Below, in pieces: positions 45,780-55,970 of a stretch of DNA of 64,000 nucleotides. Source of the DNA: Lineus longissimus (Eukaryota > Nemertea > Pilidiophora > Heteronemertea > Lineidae). The stretch spans positions 10,544,501 through 10,608,500 of the forward strand of contig NC_088315.1 in NCBI RefSeq assembly GCF_910592395.1. The letters are read 5' to 3'. The first letter of the stretch is position 1. The number at the start of each line of letters is the position of its first letter. A program made the translations under genes and the position numbers. The notes below the pieces were generated by a model, which saw only the letters and a list, made by a program, of their open reading frames with translations, was not told the origin of the DNA and made no database searches.

Positions 45780-46755
45780 AAAAACAAACTCCAGTGCCTT
45801 AACCAAGGTGACATCTTTCCTTAACAACAAAGTTGTCGATGCAACTTTCTTCAAACCAACATCGCAGTGATGGATTCTGACAATGCCATTTATCCCAGAA
45901 CCCGATGAAACTACTCACGAGACGAACTAATATAACCGTAATGTCCGACTTTTTGTGTCTTCAAACTTGATTTTTTCCCAGAAATGTAGAAGAATATGTA
46001 TTCGAACCGCACTGGATTCCAGCGATGCAGTGCAGTCATTTGCCTAAAACGACAGATGGGGTCGCAGTTGGCACACGGTAACATGTAAGGCCTTATCGAC
46101 CACATTCGCATTTGGCAACGAATGGGTTAGTACTTAGTTTTTTCAGAGCATTCAAAGTGGAAGTAGTCAAGTGGAAATACTTTTGACAGCACAAAATTCA
46201 AATCATCGCAACACCATGCTTCACTTGAAAAATTAATCGTACACTTCAAAATTCAGCACCTCCTAACATACCCCGAAAACTTTCTGCCTCAAATCTCTGT
46301 GTCACTGTCCGCTGCCAATGCTGTTTGGTTATTTGTCTAGGTTCCTCTGTGGTTTATCGGCGATTGCAGCCAATAACTGTGACCGCTCTACTTTTATCAT
46401 AATGTATCACAGCTTTCAAATAAGTCGTTTTAGGTTTTTATTATATTCCAACTTCAACTGCTGAACTGCTGGTACATAGGTCATGATCGAGTCACCACCA
46501 CTTTCTGGCTGGCTTCAGCATGCTGGCAATTCCTTCAAAATTTGGTGCTGCCATTAACATTGTGGCAATTGCTCATATATAATCGAGATGACGTTAATTC
46601 ATTACCCAGAGACAAAGAGTTACATGTACAACCTAACCACTCTAGTCTGCTTACTACTGGCAAGTTTGTGGCTTCGCCATATCAAACTGCCCTTCAATTG
46701 ATTGTGTTTCTCATAATCAGCTCAAATTGTTCATATAAAAATTGGCTCATATAGA
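45780..46755. other. Intergenic arm sequence
   Basis: I see no gene. The stretch at about 45,960-46,130 has a diverged relative at 54,037-54,190. Confidence 0.35.
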
Positions 46756-47766
46756 TCAGTCGTTTGTTGTGAACATATCGACGTGTTTCCAATACATTTT
46801 CGTTGATTTGGAAACCCTTACAATGCGATAGAGAGTGCCGTCTAACACTTGGATGAAGTTCTTAAACGCGCTTCTGGGAATCTGGTATCTCAATTCAATG
46901 TCAACATGTTCAATGGCTAACGTTGTATCGAGGCGGCTCCTGACGCAGCCAATTCTAAATCCAAAGAATGCTGTCACTGTTTGCTCGTTATTCCTTCCAA
47001 GGGCCGCAGTTACAATTAAAAGGTGGTCTGATTCCCTAAACCATGAAATGTAAGATAAGAACTGGAGATCTGAAAAGTTGATAATGGAACTAAATTCGGT
47101 TCTGGAGCCTGGGAGAGTAAAATGTTTGCTTCTTCTAAACCAGTATAAATATAATCCAAAATAATCGTTCTCTTCTTTTCGACCAATCATAAAGTACACA
47201 AGATCTTCGCCAAGGAATAATTTGTGGTAAGCAGACACCGGGACGTTTATTTCGATAGCGCTTTTTGAGGACAGTCTTATAACGGCGCTATCATTCAGAT
47301 TGAATGAATACATCCTAATGACAGACTGGCCGTATCGCTTGCAATCAATGACTAATGTCCCGTGTCGGAGCAAAATATTTAACTTCGTCACATACACCCC
47401 GCTTACGCACGGGTCCGTTTCCGGTATGACTAGTTTCCACGTGCAGATGCCCAGCCTGACGTCAAAGAGGATAAATGTCAGATACTTTTGCTCTTCCCAG
47501 CAACTTACGACGATGTATCTATCATAGACGAGTGCAATGCTAGCTAGATACAGTTTAGCGTACACTAATTTGTTTACACGAAGGATTGTCCTATGGGTGA
47601 GAACGAATATACCTTGCTTTGAATTCAGACAAAACATGCACACATCGTAATCCTGTTTACCACGGACGTCGGTAACGACAACAATGGCGCCAGTCACGTG
47701 ATTATAAAGCAACCTATCATGGTTGCCGATTTTTAATATCACAGGTGGTAGAAACCTCGCTCTCAT
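46756..47766 (-). CDS. ORF B': beta-propeller-like hypothetical protein, 336 aa (right copy)
   Basis: Counterpart of ORF B, with about 90% residue identity. Start and stop are conserved. The protein is two residues longer through an in-frame 6-base indel near residue 76, inside the most variable stretch (about residues 65-120), where many charge-changing replacements cluster. The C-terminal 80 residues are almost unchanged. Strand pattern and absence of recognisable motifs are as for the left copy. It lies in the same order and orientation relative to A' as in the left arm. Confidence 0.6.
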   Translation of the reverse strand: MRARFLPPVILKIGNHDRLLYNHVTGAIVVVTDVRGKQDYDVCMFCLNSKQGIFVLTHRTILRVNKLVYAKLYLASIALVYDRYIVVSCWEEQKYLTFILFDVRLGICTWKLVIPETDPCVSGVYVTKLNILLRHGTLVIDCKRYGQSVIRMYSFNLNDSAVIRLSSKSAIEINVPVSAYHKLFLGEDLVYFMIGRKEENDYFGLYLYWFRRSKHFTLPGSRTEFSSIINFSDLQFLSYISWFRESDHLLIVTAALGRNNEQTVTAFFGFRIGCVRSRLDTTLAIEHVDIELRYQIPRSAFKNFIQVLDGTLYRIVRVSKSTKMYWKHVDMFTTND

Positions 47767-48820
47767 TCTGCGTCTGTACCGTAGATTTCGATTACCCTTA
47801 ATAAGTAAGTGATAGAACCATTAAATATTCCAGAGCTAATATTTGTTTTCTTGGAAAACTTTCATTAGTGTGATATCGTTATCTTTGACGAAGATATTCA
47901 TCAATATTGGTAGTATTGCCGGTCATAAGCCAGCTATTTTTCGTCGTGGGGGGGGGGGGGGCAAAACACCTCTTTATCCTCCGCCAGTTTGAAAATCAGC
48001 CCAAAACGTGCATGAAAAAGACGTGTTTTGTAATTCTTTGGAGGGACATTTGTCCCCCCTCTCGCGCCAAGCCCCTCTAGCTACGGCCCAGTACAAGGTT
48101 TATAAAGGTAGTCTATCACTGTCGTAAAACAAAGCAAGTGTAACGGAAAAGACATATTGGGTGAATGACCTAGTTTATAATGTCAGACTTTTGAACTAGT
48201 ATCTGACCGCCTCATTCCGAGATTATCCAGCTTCAAACTGAAGACTACCTCTTTCAACTGAGCCCTCGTATTAACCGTTCATCAAATTGACATTTACCTT
48301 ATTGTTGTTAGTGTTTTCCAAGACATCCAAGGAGTGTATATTTTGATATTTTTAAACTGGCATGATGTTGCATCCCCAGCAGCTTCAGTGTTTGAACAAA
48401 AGAAGTCAGACGAATGAGAGGAATCAAAGCACAAATGACAACATTTTTCGTTCAAACGCTACAGCCAACATCAGTTTAAAAGTCTTAAATAGCACTTCAA
48501 GTGTTTTGACATATTCCACTAGCGTGGTCATCCTTTAATCAAGATCTAAGGAAGCCAGTTCTATCAAAATAATGGTGAATGTTGGCTGATCTGAATGGCA
48601 TAATTGGCTTTCCTACTAAACCAGTAGTCGCCAACACCAGTCGTCGCTCAGCAGAGGCAGGGCAGGTAATACCAGCTCCCAAAGATCTGGGACATTAGTT
48701 CGACGTCTTCAAACGAAACTCGTAAAACCACCAGGTGGTAGGTGAAAGTAATTGATGCGTACTAAAAAATACATTACAGTGGACAGGTTATGAGGGCCGA
48801 TGTCTCAGAGTTTTTCTTGC
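47767..48820. other. Spacer between ORFs B' and A'
   Basis: Mirror of 3,606-4,647, including the C/G-run (here G at 47,948-47,960) and the transposon-end-like TAGCTACGGCCC motif near 48,078. No gene is seen. Confidence 0.35.
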
Positions 48821-49783
48821 TCAGTCTGCTCTTGTATATCTAACCACATACTTTGTGTTTGAGTTAAAAGGTTTTGAACGAATCATGTGCAATATTTGGC
48901 CTTTCTCATTGATGTAAACAAGTTTACCAGCATATTTTTCAAAATTTACGTGTGTGCCTGTTTTTCTTATGTAGGCCTTTTTGTAACACTCGATGACAAA
49001 CCCGAAGCGTAACATCAGCCCACTGAGGACAAATTTAACTCCATAGTTTGGATTTGATATGATGCCAAACGATTTCACCCCTCCCGAGTAGGCTTTTATT
49101 AAGTGTGTCTGAAGTAAGCTATACCCGGATGATTGTCCTTGCTTGTAATGATATACAGCCACCGTCAAATAGTTTTCACGCTGACATATAAAACCAACTG
49201 CGAATAAGTTGTAGTTGAACCAAGTTGGATTAACTTTGTGAACATGAGGGAAGTGAAGATGCGTTTTATTAGTTAACCGTAGAACAGGCTCTGAGCCTGA
49301 TTCTATGTAGTAGTCAAACAAAAAAATACTTCGGGAAAAATCAGTGCACATCATCAAAGCCTTTTCAGAAAATCGTAAATCTAAAACCAGGTTATATTCA
49401 GGGTAATTTACTTCTTTTTCGAGACATTGCCTGCCCTCCTTGGGCAGAATTAGACTTCCGTTTACAATACCCTTTGCAAAATCATACATGTAGACTTCAG
49501 GGCCATCAAAAATCAAGAGGAATTTTTCAAAGTAGGCAAATGTTCCTCTCGGCTGGCGTGAGAAAAACGAGCCGTTATATTTCACTCGAAACATATGAGT
49601 TATTGGTTTATACTCATAAATCAAAAAGTTCGAAACTCCTGATTTTTCAAAATATACTGCTATAAGATACTCGAGATTGAGGTGGTAGTGCTTGACAGGT
49701 TTTGGTGGTATGAGTAATGCCGGGGGACCCCGTGTATACATGTTCCTGTGCTGAACAGAAAGAGAAATCAGCGAACCATTCAT
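48821..49783 (-). CDS. ORF A': beta-propeller-like hypothetical protein, 320 aa (right copy)
   Basis: Counterpart of ORF A with identical length, start and stop and 18 residue differences. The first 42 residues are identical. A cluster of five replacements lies at residues 44-53, and single changes are spread over the rest (for example Glu to Gly, Met to Arg and Trp to Leu). By hand count only about four base changes are silent. The same in-frame TAG precedes the ATG by 13 codons. Confidence 0.6.
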   Translation of the reverse strand: MNGSLISLSVQHRNMYTRGPPALLIPPKPVKHYHLNLEYLIAVYFEKSGVSNFLIYEYKPITHMFRVKYNGSFFSRQPRGTFAYFEKFLLIFDGPEVYMYDFAKGIVNGSLILPKEGRQCLEKEVNYPEYNLVLDLRFSEKALMMCTDFSRSIFLFDYYIESGSEPVLRLTNKTHLHFPHVHKVNPTWFNYNLFAVGFICQRENYLTVAVYHYKQGQSSGYSLLQTHLIKAYSGGVKSFGIISNPNYGVKFVLSGLMLRFGFVIECYKKAYIRKTGTHVNFEKYAGKLVYINEKGQILHMIRSKPFNSNTKYVVRYTRAD

Positions 49784-50655
49784 CTTAACGTCAAAATCAG
49801 TGATTTCCAGAGTTCGACGCGGCTATGTATGCTTGATGTACATAACGGCATTTCAGTAATCGGTGTTATACCACAATTAACCTACAGTGGTGACCTACCA
49901 CCATCCGGAGACTATCAGGTTCCGATCCCTAAAAATTTTACCTGTTCAGTAACACAACGAGTAAAGTTTGCTTGACCAGACGGTTTAATTTGCTTCTTCT
50001 CCATTCTACCAAGAATGAATAAAGACTAAAAATTTGGACTGCAGTACTACAGCACCTTAAGCAGCACTCGGTACCAGATCAAGGTGGCTTTTTCAAGATA
50101 ATTCGGCTTTTATTCAATGCCTATCGCTACTATTGGCTGGTTGTTGCTTGATTTCATTTCACAAACAAATATTACATGTATCAAATAGTGTAACTTATTT
50201 TGAGGCTGATGAGGAAATTGTATTTTATACGAAGTTCTAAAACCATTCTAAGACAACGCCAAATCACGGGAAATTGAATAATCCGTTTGGTCGCTTCGAC
50301 AAATGCTCTGTATATCTCCTTTATCTTTGGGAGCTCAGAGCTGCATAAGGTATAGTTTTGTTCGTCTTGTTGTTATCTTTACTATGAATTGTATCTGAGT
50401 CGAGGAAAAGTTAATCCACCCATTAAAAACATGAGGTTTTTTTATTTCTTGATTCTACGCATTTAAATTGAGTGTATTACCAAAAAATGCTCGCGTCTTT
50501 AAAAAATAGATTTCCTTGTACCTCATCCCTTTCTTTGCAACTTATTAAGCTTTATATATCTATTAATTATTAAGCTTTAGCTATCTCCCGATTCATTGCT
50601 GAAATGTTCTCTTCCCTGCCTTATGCCTTCTGCCAATATAGGCCAATTTTAAGAT
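49784..50655. other. Intergenic arm sequence
   Basis: Mirror of about 1,855-2,642. AT-rich, no gene recognised. Confidence 0.4.
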
Positions 50656-51009
50656 ATGTGCACATGTCCATCCACACTGTATTCCGTCTGGTCTGTTTTC
50701 CGGTATAGGATTAAAAATAGACGTCCTCACTTCATATTAGGGTCCACCTATTCCTCTCTCCCGAACCGTCCTGGGCTTTGGGAGGCTGTAAAATTACCAA
50801 GGGCACTGTCATGCGATAAAGACGAAGACGAAGGACCAAATCAGATGAATCGTGATCATTCCTCAGATTGTAACTCTGTCCGATCGTACGACATCCCTAT
50901 CACATTCAAGCACAGCATCAGGAATGGTTCTTCCCCAAGGCATGATGAGCTGATACTTCATTCAATTCAAATTTTACATACTCTGAATAAGATCAAAGAG
51001 TCTTATTGA
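50656..51009 (+). pseudogene. Possible exon or decayed ORF (right copy)
   Basis: 117 codons. From about residue 7 to the end it matches the frame at 1,446-1,847 with an in-frame one-codon length difference near the C-terminus. The N-terminal start differs through a one-base indel. No domain is recognised. Confidence 0.22.
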
Positions 51010-51532
51010 CCAGACCCGGGGAACATCTAATAAATGTCACAGGACACAGCCAGGGAGTCAACACTTGAGCCAACGAGACAGGTCGTGTTCATCGTGGCAG
51101 TGAGTACATGTAGCTACCTTATGGGGCTGGAGAGGTGAGGAGACAAAATGACACTCAGAAAATCACGTTTTAGAAACACATTAATTTTTTGGTGACTTCT
51201 TTGCTCACTCTCAAGCTACGCTCCTGCATGGACAACAAACACGTTGCCAATTTGGAAGGACACAAAGTTGACCACCTAAAAGATAACTAGAGATAAAAAC
51301 GATGGCGCATATTGCGCTCCCCCTCCCTCACGCATACAGTCGCTTCGACTGACCACGACTCTTACGGGGTTTAAGAAAAAGTAGAAACAGTAGCAGGAGA
51401 AAACTTCTGTTGATGGCGCCGGAAATCTGACCCGATGATGGCTTCGAGAGAAAATGGAAATTACCGAGATGGTAAACAATTGGAATCAAGCTCATAACAC
51501 CTTTGTTGACAACTTAACAAGTTCAAAAGATA

Positions 51533-51820
51533 TCAGATGAAGTTGTTTTGATGGCCTATTACCTTTTTTTGAAGCATTCTTGATCCATGATGGTCATCAA
51601 GTTCACCCTTTCCCATACACCTCCCCCTCCGCTTACTCAATTGGCAACAAATGTATCCGTCATGCCAGTAATTAACAGTAAGACATCCTTTTGTTATAAG
51701 ACACACGACAACACACCGGATTTGGCTGAAGGTTTGGCCCTTCACTTTTAAATCGACACGTTTGAAAGCCAAGTTATCGACCACATGTTCAAAAACCGCC
51801 TGTCTCTGAGTAACACCCAT
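51533..51820 (-). CDS. Small hypothetical ORF, 95 codons (right copy)
   Basis: Counterpart of 638-925 with the same start and stop and two amino-acid differences. No motif is recognised. The low divergence is the only evidence for coding. Confidence 0.25.
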   Translation of the reverse strand: MGVTQRQAVFEHVVDNLAFKRVDLKVKGQTFSQIRCVVVCLITKGCLTVNYWHDGYICCQLSKRRGRCMGKGELDDHHGSRMLQKKVIGHQNNFI

Positions 51821-52454
51821 GCTGATCTCTTTATTTCTGAATCTTACCCCATTTTAGTGTCCAATGAATAAAATGTAACATTGGATGAATGTCTTGAATG
51901 AGTTCTGGTTAAGATAAGAACTGATAAACAGTCTTCATCCCATGAGGGTACTTTGTCATGATGTTTTGCTAATCGAGATGACTGAAACGCTTCGCAAAAT
52001 AGCCGATGCAGATAATTTGATCAACATTCTTCTAAAACGACTCTTTAAGCTTGGATTGAAAGGCAAATTGTATTTTCCAAGGTGAATACAGAACTTGCCT
52101 ACCAACTATGCCAATGATACATCAAAGGAGAGTGATGCCTGCTGACTGTATTTATATTGGTTCTTTATTTTAAACCTTTAGTTTCAACCCATCAATGGAT
52201 GCAATCACTACGCCATTCGAATGTGAGGACCAAGTGACGAAGTGACCGGAAACCATGATAACTCAAAATGTCATTTTGGGACTCGCGTCATACAGGTCTC
52301 GCGTGAAAATAGCAACAGTGTATAACAATTTGATCATGGCTATTTATACCCGAGTCCATTAATGCACTTTTTCCAAGCAAGCCCCCCCCCTCTCCCCACC
52401 AATACTATTCCTAGCCCTCTGATCATAATCCTTATCGAAGAGAACAGCACACAT

Positions 52455-53691
52455 GCAATTGTACTACTCTAAACGCAAAGTACGATGATAGGTAATAAGT
52501 TGATGGCAAGAGTTACATTCGCTGTAGGTAGCACGACGTTAGCATTCAAGAATTTCATTCATTCCTTGCGAAATCCCAAAGAAGACGCCTTTAGTGGCAA
52601 CTGAAACGCTGAAGTTGTGTCCCAAAAGTTAAAATTGGACGTCATGTCTCAAAACGGTCATATCTCAGAAACGGGAGGTCGGACTGACATGGAGTTTTCA
52701 AGTGCAAATAATGCAGAAGATTAATGTAGGAAGCTCTTTTCTTAGAGCCGTACGATTTACTCAATGTAAACTGTGTGAACAACAGATATCTGAAGCTGGG
52801 CATTCTTTGCCTACTTTGATGTCATCCTTGCATGAAAATTATTAGAACATGTATATGGTTGACAGCTTTATTTAGCATTATCAATTTCTATCCATGTTTC
52901 CGTTAGATTCGTCCATATCGCATGCCGAATTTCCAAGTAAAACATGGAGTTGGTATCTTACAGACGTACATCATCTTAGCAATACAAGGCATTATTTCAG
53001 TCCAAAATTTGCGTGACCTCGGGGTTGTCATTAAGACGGTGAGGCAGAAACTTGCATTGTTAACAAAATAATAATCTTGGCAGTACCTATCTTCTCATCT
53101 GCTGTCACTACGACATATAGCGAGAAAGATCACCTCCTTTATACCTACATTCAATTCCTTTTCTGCTTCTACGATGTTTCGGTAATTTCCAGTTTGCTAC
53201 AGGCGTAGCCGTTGAATGAAAATGATTTGCCTTTATCTCCCTACAACTGTATTAAAAACCAAATATACACATCAGTAATTCTCGAGTTTTCTACAAGAAC
53301 AACAACACAGGCATGACAGGCTACTCTGTCCATATCAATATGTTACAGGCGTCGATGTATGAAGAGTATGTCATTTCTGTAGCAGACGACGTTGAGACTT
53401 TCGGGCTCTATGAAAATAGTGTTGCACTTGTGGTGATGACTGTTGCACTCGGTCACTCCAAAGCAAGTAGAGGGTTACAACCGTTGCCAAACATAATGGA
53501 AAGACTGGCATTTGTTGCAACAACTTGTTTTCATCATCAATCTTCAAACATCACATGATCATACCAGAGAATTGAGAACCAGGATGTGACTGATTTGAGG
53601 TAACCTCTGCTGGAACAGCGCAGTCTTGCAGGCTTATCCTCATCACGTGTCATTGCTGTCTGCTAACTTTATCTTTCAAACCATGCAGTAA
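52455..53691. other. Sequence beyond the comparable arm, no gene seen
   Basis: I see no supported gene, repeat or element in this 1.2 kb. It may still belong to the right arm, since its possible counterpart lies outside the window. An open frame of 81 codons at 53,313-53,558 has no support. Confidence 0.35.
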
Positions 53692-54190
53692 ATCACCCTT
53701 TCAATTGTTCAATTGTTTCAATTGTTGAACTTCTTTATCATGTTTTGGAAACATATTATATATTTTGAATTCTGATTAATCGATACAGACATACTGCGCT
53801 TGGTCATATACCTATTAATATTTGAATATAGTTGCTCATTCTGTATCTTACCACTAATTGGGAATTCCTTTTTTTCTGTACTTCGTGAATTGAGAGTCCA
53901 AAAATTCGCGAAGATGCAGCCAAGGAAAAGGGAAGAAAAAAATACGAATGTATCTTTAAAATTTTTTATAATAAGTCATAATAACATTTTAAAAACAGAC
54001 AGTGAAGTTTTAGACATTTACAATTTTCTGCCAGGAATTGAGACAAAATGTATGTATTCAAACCGCACTTCTACCGATAGATTCCTGCGATACAGAACAG
54101 TCATTTGCCCAAAACGACTGGGGTTGCAGTTGGCACATGGTCACAAAAGGCATTTTCAACCACAGGTGCTTGGCAACGAAAAGGTAAATT
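53692..54190 (+). repeat. Third, diverged partial copy of arm sequence
   Basis: Bases 53,692-53,795 resemble 44,335-44,440 (the CAATTGTTCAATTG and GATACAGACATACTGCG landmarks). Bases 54,037-54,190 resemble 45,990-46,130 (the CGCAGTTGGCACACGGT and TTGGCAACGAA landmarks). Similarity is about 80-85% by eye. Both parts lie in the same orientation as the right arm, but the 1.5 kb between them in the arm has shrunk to about 240 bases. So arm sequence exists as a dispersed older family or an earlier duplication. Confidence 0.6.
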
Positions 54191-54481
54191 ATGTAGGTCT
54201 ATGTTTATTTTCGGACATAAAAGTACAACTACAAAATACTGTGCGAAGTGCATGAACTTCAAACCTTAAGTGCAGCAATATATATTACAGTTTACAATAA
54301 TTTTCTAAATTAATTCGTGCAGAGAAAATCAATAATATGTCCAACTTCTTCCTCTGAAAGTAAATGATCATCGGCCTCTGTCAGTGTTAGTCACTCTCGG
54401 ATGTAATGTGCGGCTCGATATGCGGCAGTGTTCACATCAACTCTTTTTACAATAAGATACGAATAATTCATGCGGTCCACG

Positions 54482-55585
54482 TCATATATATAAAATCCGG
54501 TATACGGTAAAAAAGGTATAGGAAAAAAAGGTACAGGAAAAAAAGGTACGGAAATAAAGGTACAGGAAATAAAAGTACAGGAAATAAAAGTACAGGAAAT
54601 AAAAGTACTGGAAATAAAGGTACCGAAAAAAAGGTATCGGAAAAAAAGGTACAGAAAATGGCATAAGTAGGTAAAAAAGGTACACAATTTTTTTAGAATA
54701 TTATTCTCTTCAACTGGTTCAGACTCGGCCTATGTCTTAATCTTTTCTTGCCCATTTTTCTTCTTCTGTGACTCAGGTGGTGCCTTAAAATAGTTTAATA
54801 CATTGCGGACAATTTTGTTACGGAATTAATCTGAGGAAAATTCATGGAAGAAGTTGCCCAACAGGGGAGCTGACGTTTTTTTTGGTAATAACTACATTCA
54901 CGTTTTTTTAAATTTTAAAATACTCGTGTCGTATTCTTATCAGGGGCGGATCCAGGATCTTGGGAATGGGGGGGGGGGGGGGGGGGGGGGGGGCGGGGCG
55001 CACCTGGCATCCTACCTGTAATTAAGATTCTCACCAATTTCCCTAAATAGCTTGTGTTTGGTCTTAAATCTAATAATTTGTCTGTTAAGGCCTAATTGGC
55101 CAGGCATATTGTTAATTGGGTCCAGCTCTATGATGAATGTTAATTGATTAATTGCAATTTAACTTGAACACTGGTACATTTATCAGTTAACCCTTTTGCA
55201 GAGGGAATTGTCCTAGAATCTTTACAATCATCATGATCTTGATAGCTGTGTTTTCACTATTGAAAACCATAACGGTATACCGGAAATTTGATTATTAATA
55301 TGCCTATTTCTAAGGCCTATGCAATGCCTACGCAACAAATAAAGTTAAAGTGATGAATAGAAAAAAAGAGAATTCAAATAATATTCAAAAACAAAAATTG
55401 TGTACCCTTTTTACCTATTTATGCCATTTTGTGTACCTATTTTTCCAGTACCTTTTTTTCCGGTACCTTTATTTCCGGTACTTTTATTTCCTGTACTTTT
55501 ATTTCCTGTACCTTTATTTCCGTACTTTTTTTTCCTGTACTTTTTTCCTGTACCTTTATTACCTAGATTCATAAAATCCGTGTTT
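54482..55585. repeat. Inverted-repeat element made of GGTAC-type minisatellite units
   Basis: At 54,505-54,690, A-rich units such as GGTACAGGAAATAAAA and GGTACCGAAAAAAA repeat about ten times. At 55,372-55,575 the same units occur in reverse complement. The outer edges also match in inverse (ATAAAATCCGG near 54,488 and ATTCATAAAATCCG near 55,567). The 680-base interior holds a long G-run (54,967-54,993) after a CAGGGGCGGATCCAGG motif. It resembles a foldback element or MITE with tandem-repeat termini. Reading frames over the units give artificial Phe/Tyr-rich ORFs. Confidence 0.75.
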
Positions 55586-55929
55586 CCGGCAAATCTGGAT
55601 TAAATTTTTGCTAAGAATACTTGAACTTCCTTTCAGTATTTAGTTCTAATTACACAATATCAAGTAGGTGTTATGAGATTTAAACATATTTTCAATATAT
55701 ATAATATATGTTTATTCGTACTATGAGTACTGAAATATTGTGAACGTGCATGAACATTTTGTGCGGGTGCCAACAAAAGAACAACCAATTTCTTGTCATA
55801 ACTTTCTACACAATGACATCCTCTCCTAGTATTACAAGTCTTATAGAAAAATCAATCAAAGTATTCACATTTAAATTGTACACAAAATATCTACAAGTAT
55901 TTTTATTTCAGTAGACGACAAAAAGTTGC
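55586..55929. other. AT-rich sequence between two elements
   Basis: No gene or element recognised. Confidence 0.4.
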
Positions 55930-55970
55930 TCCCCTGATCCCTTATTTCTAAAAGTTCCATATAGGGACAT

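Larger units (their letters stand above)
41284..52454. repeat. Outer right arm of giant inverted repeat
   Basis: Bases 41,284-41,690 are the inverse of 26,150-25,724, and 41,691-52,454 the inverse of 10,938-1. Gene-like content is mirrored in full. Beyond 52,454 no comparison is possible because the left copy leaves the window, so the true outer boundary of the arm is unknown. Confidence 0.93.

Noticed and set aside
1-52454. Large DNA virus with inverted-repeat genome segments
   Set aside because: The big inverted repeat recalls some viral genomes, but no viral hallmark gene is recognisable and the rest is retrotransposons and host-like sequence.
54391-54687. Phe/Tyr/Leu-rich frames over the GGTAC minisatellite (also 55,350-55,603)
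   Set aside because: They are translations of A/T-rich tandem units and resemble membrane proteins only by composition.
54942-54962. CAGGGGCGGATCCAGG, typical of hAT-type MITE ends
   Set aside because: I found no matching inverse end or 8-base target duplication nearby, so only a solitary end can be claimed.
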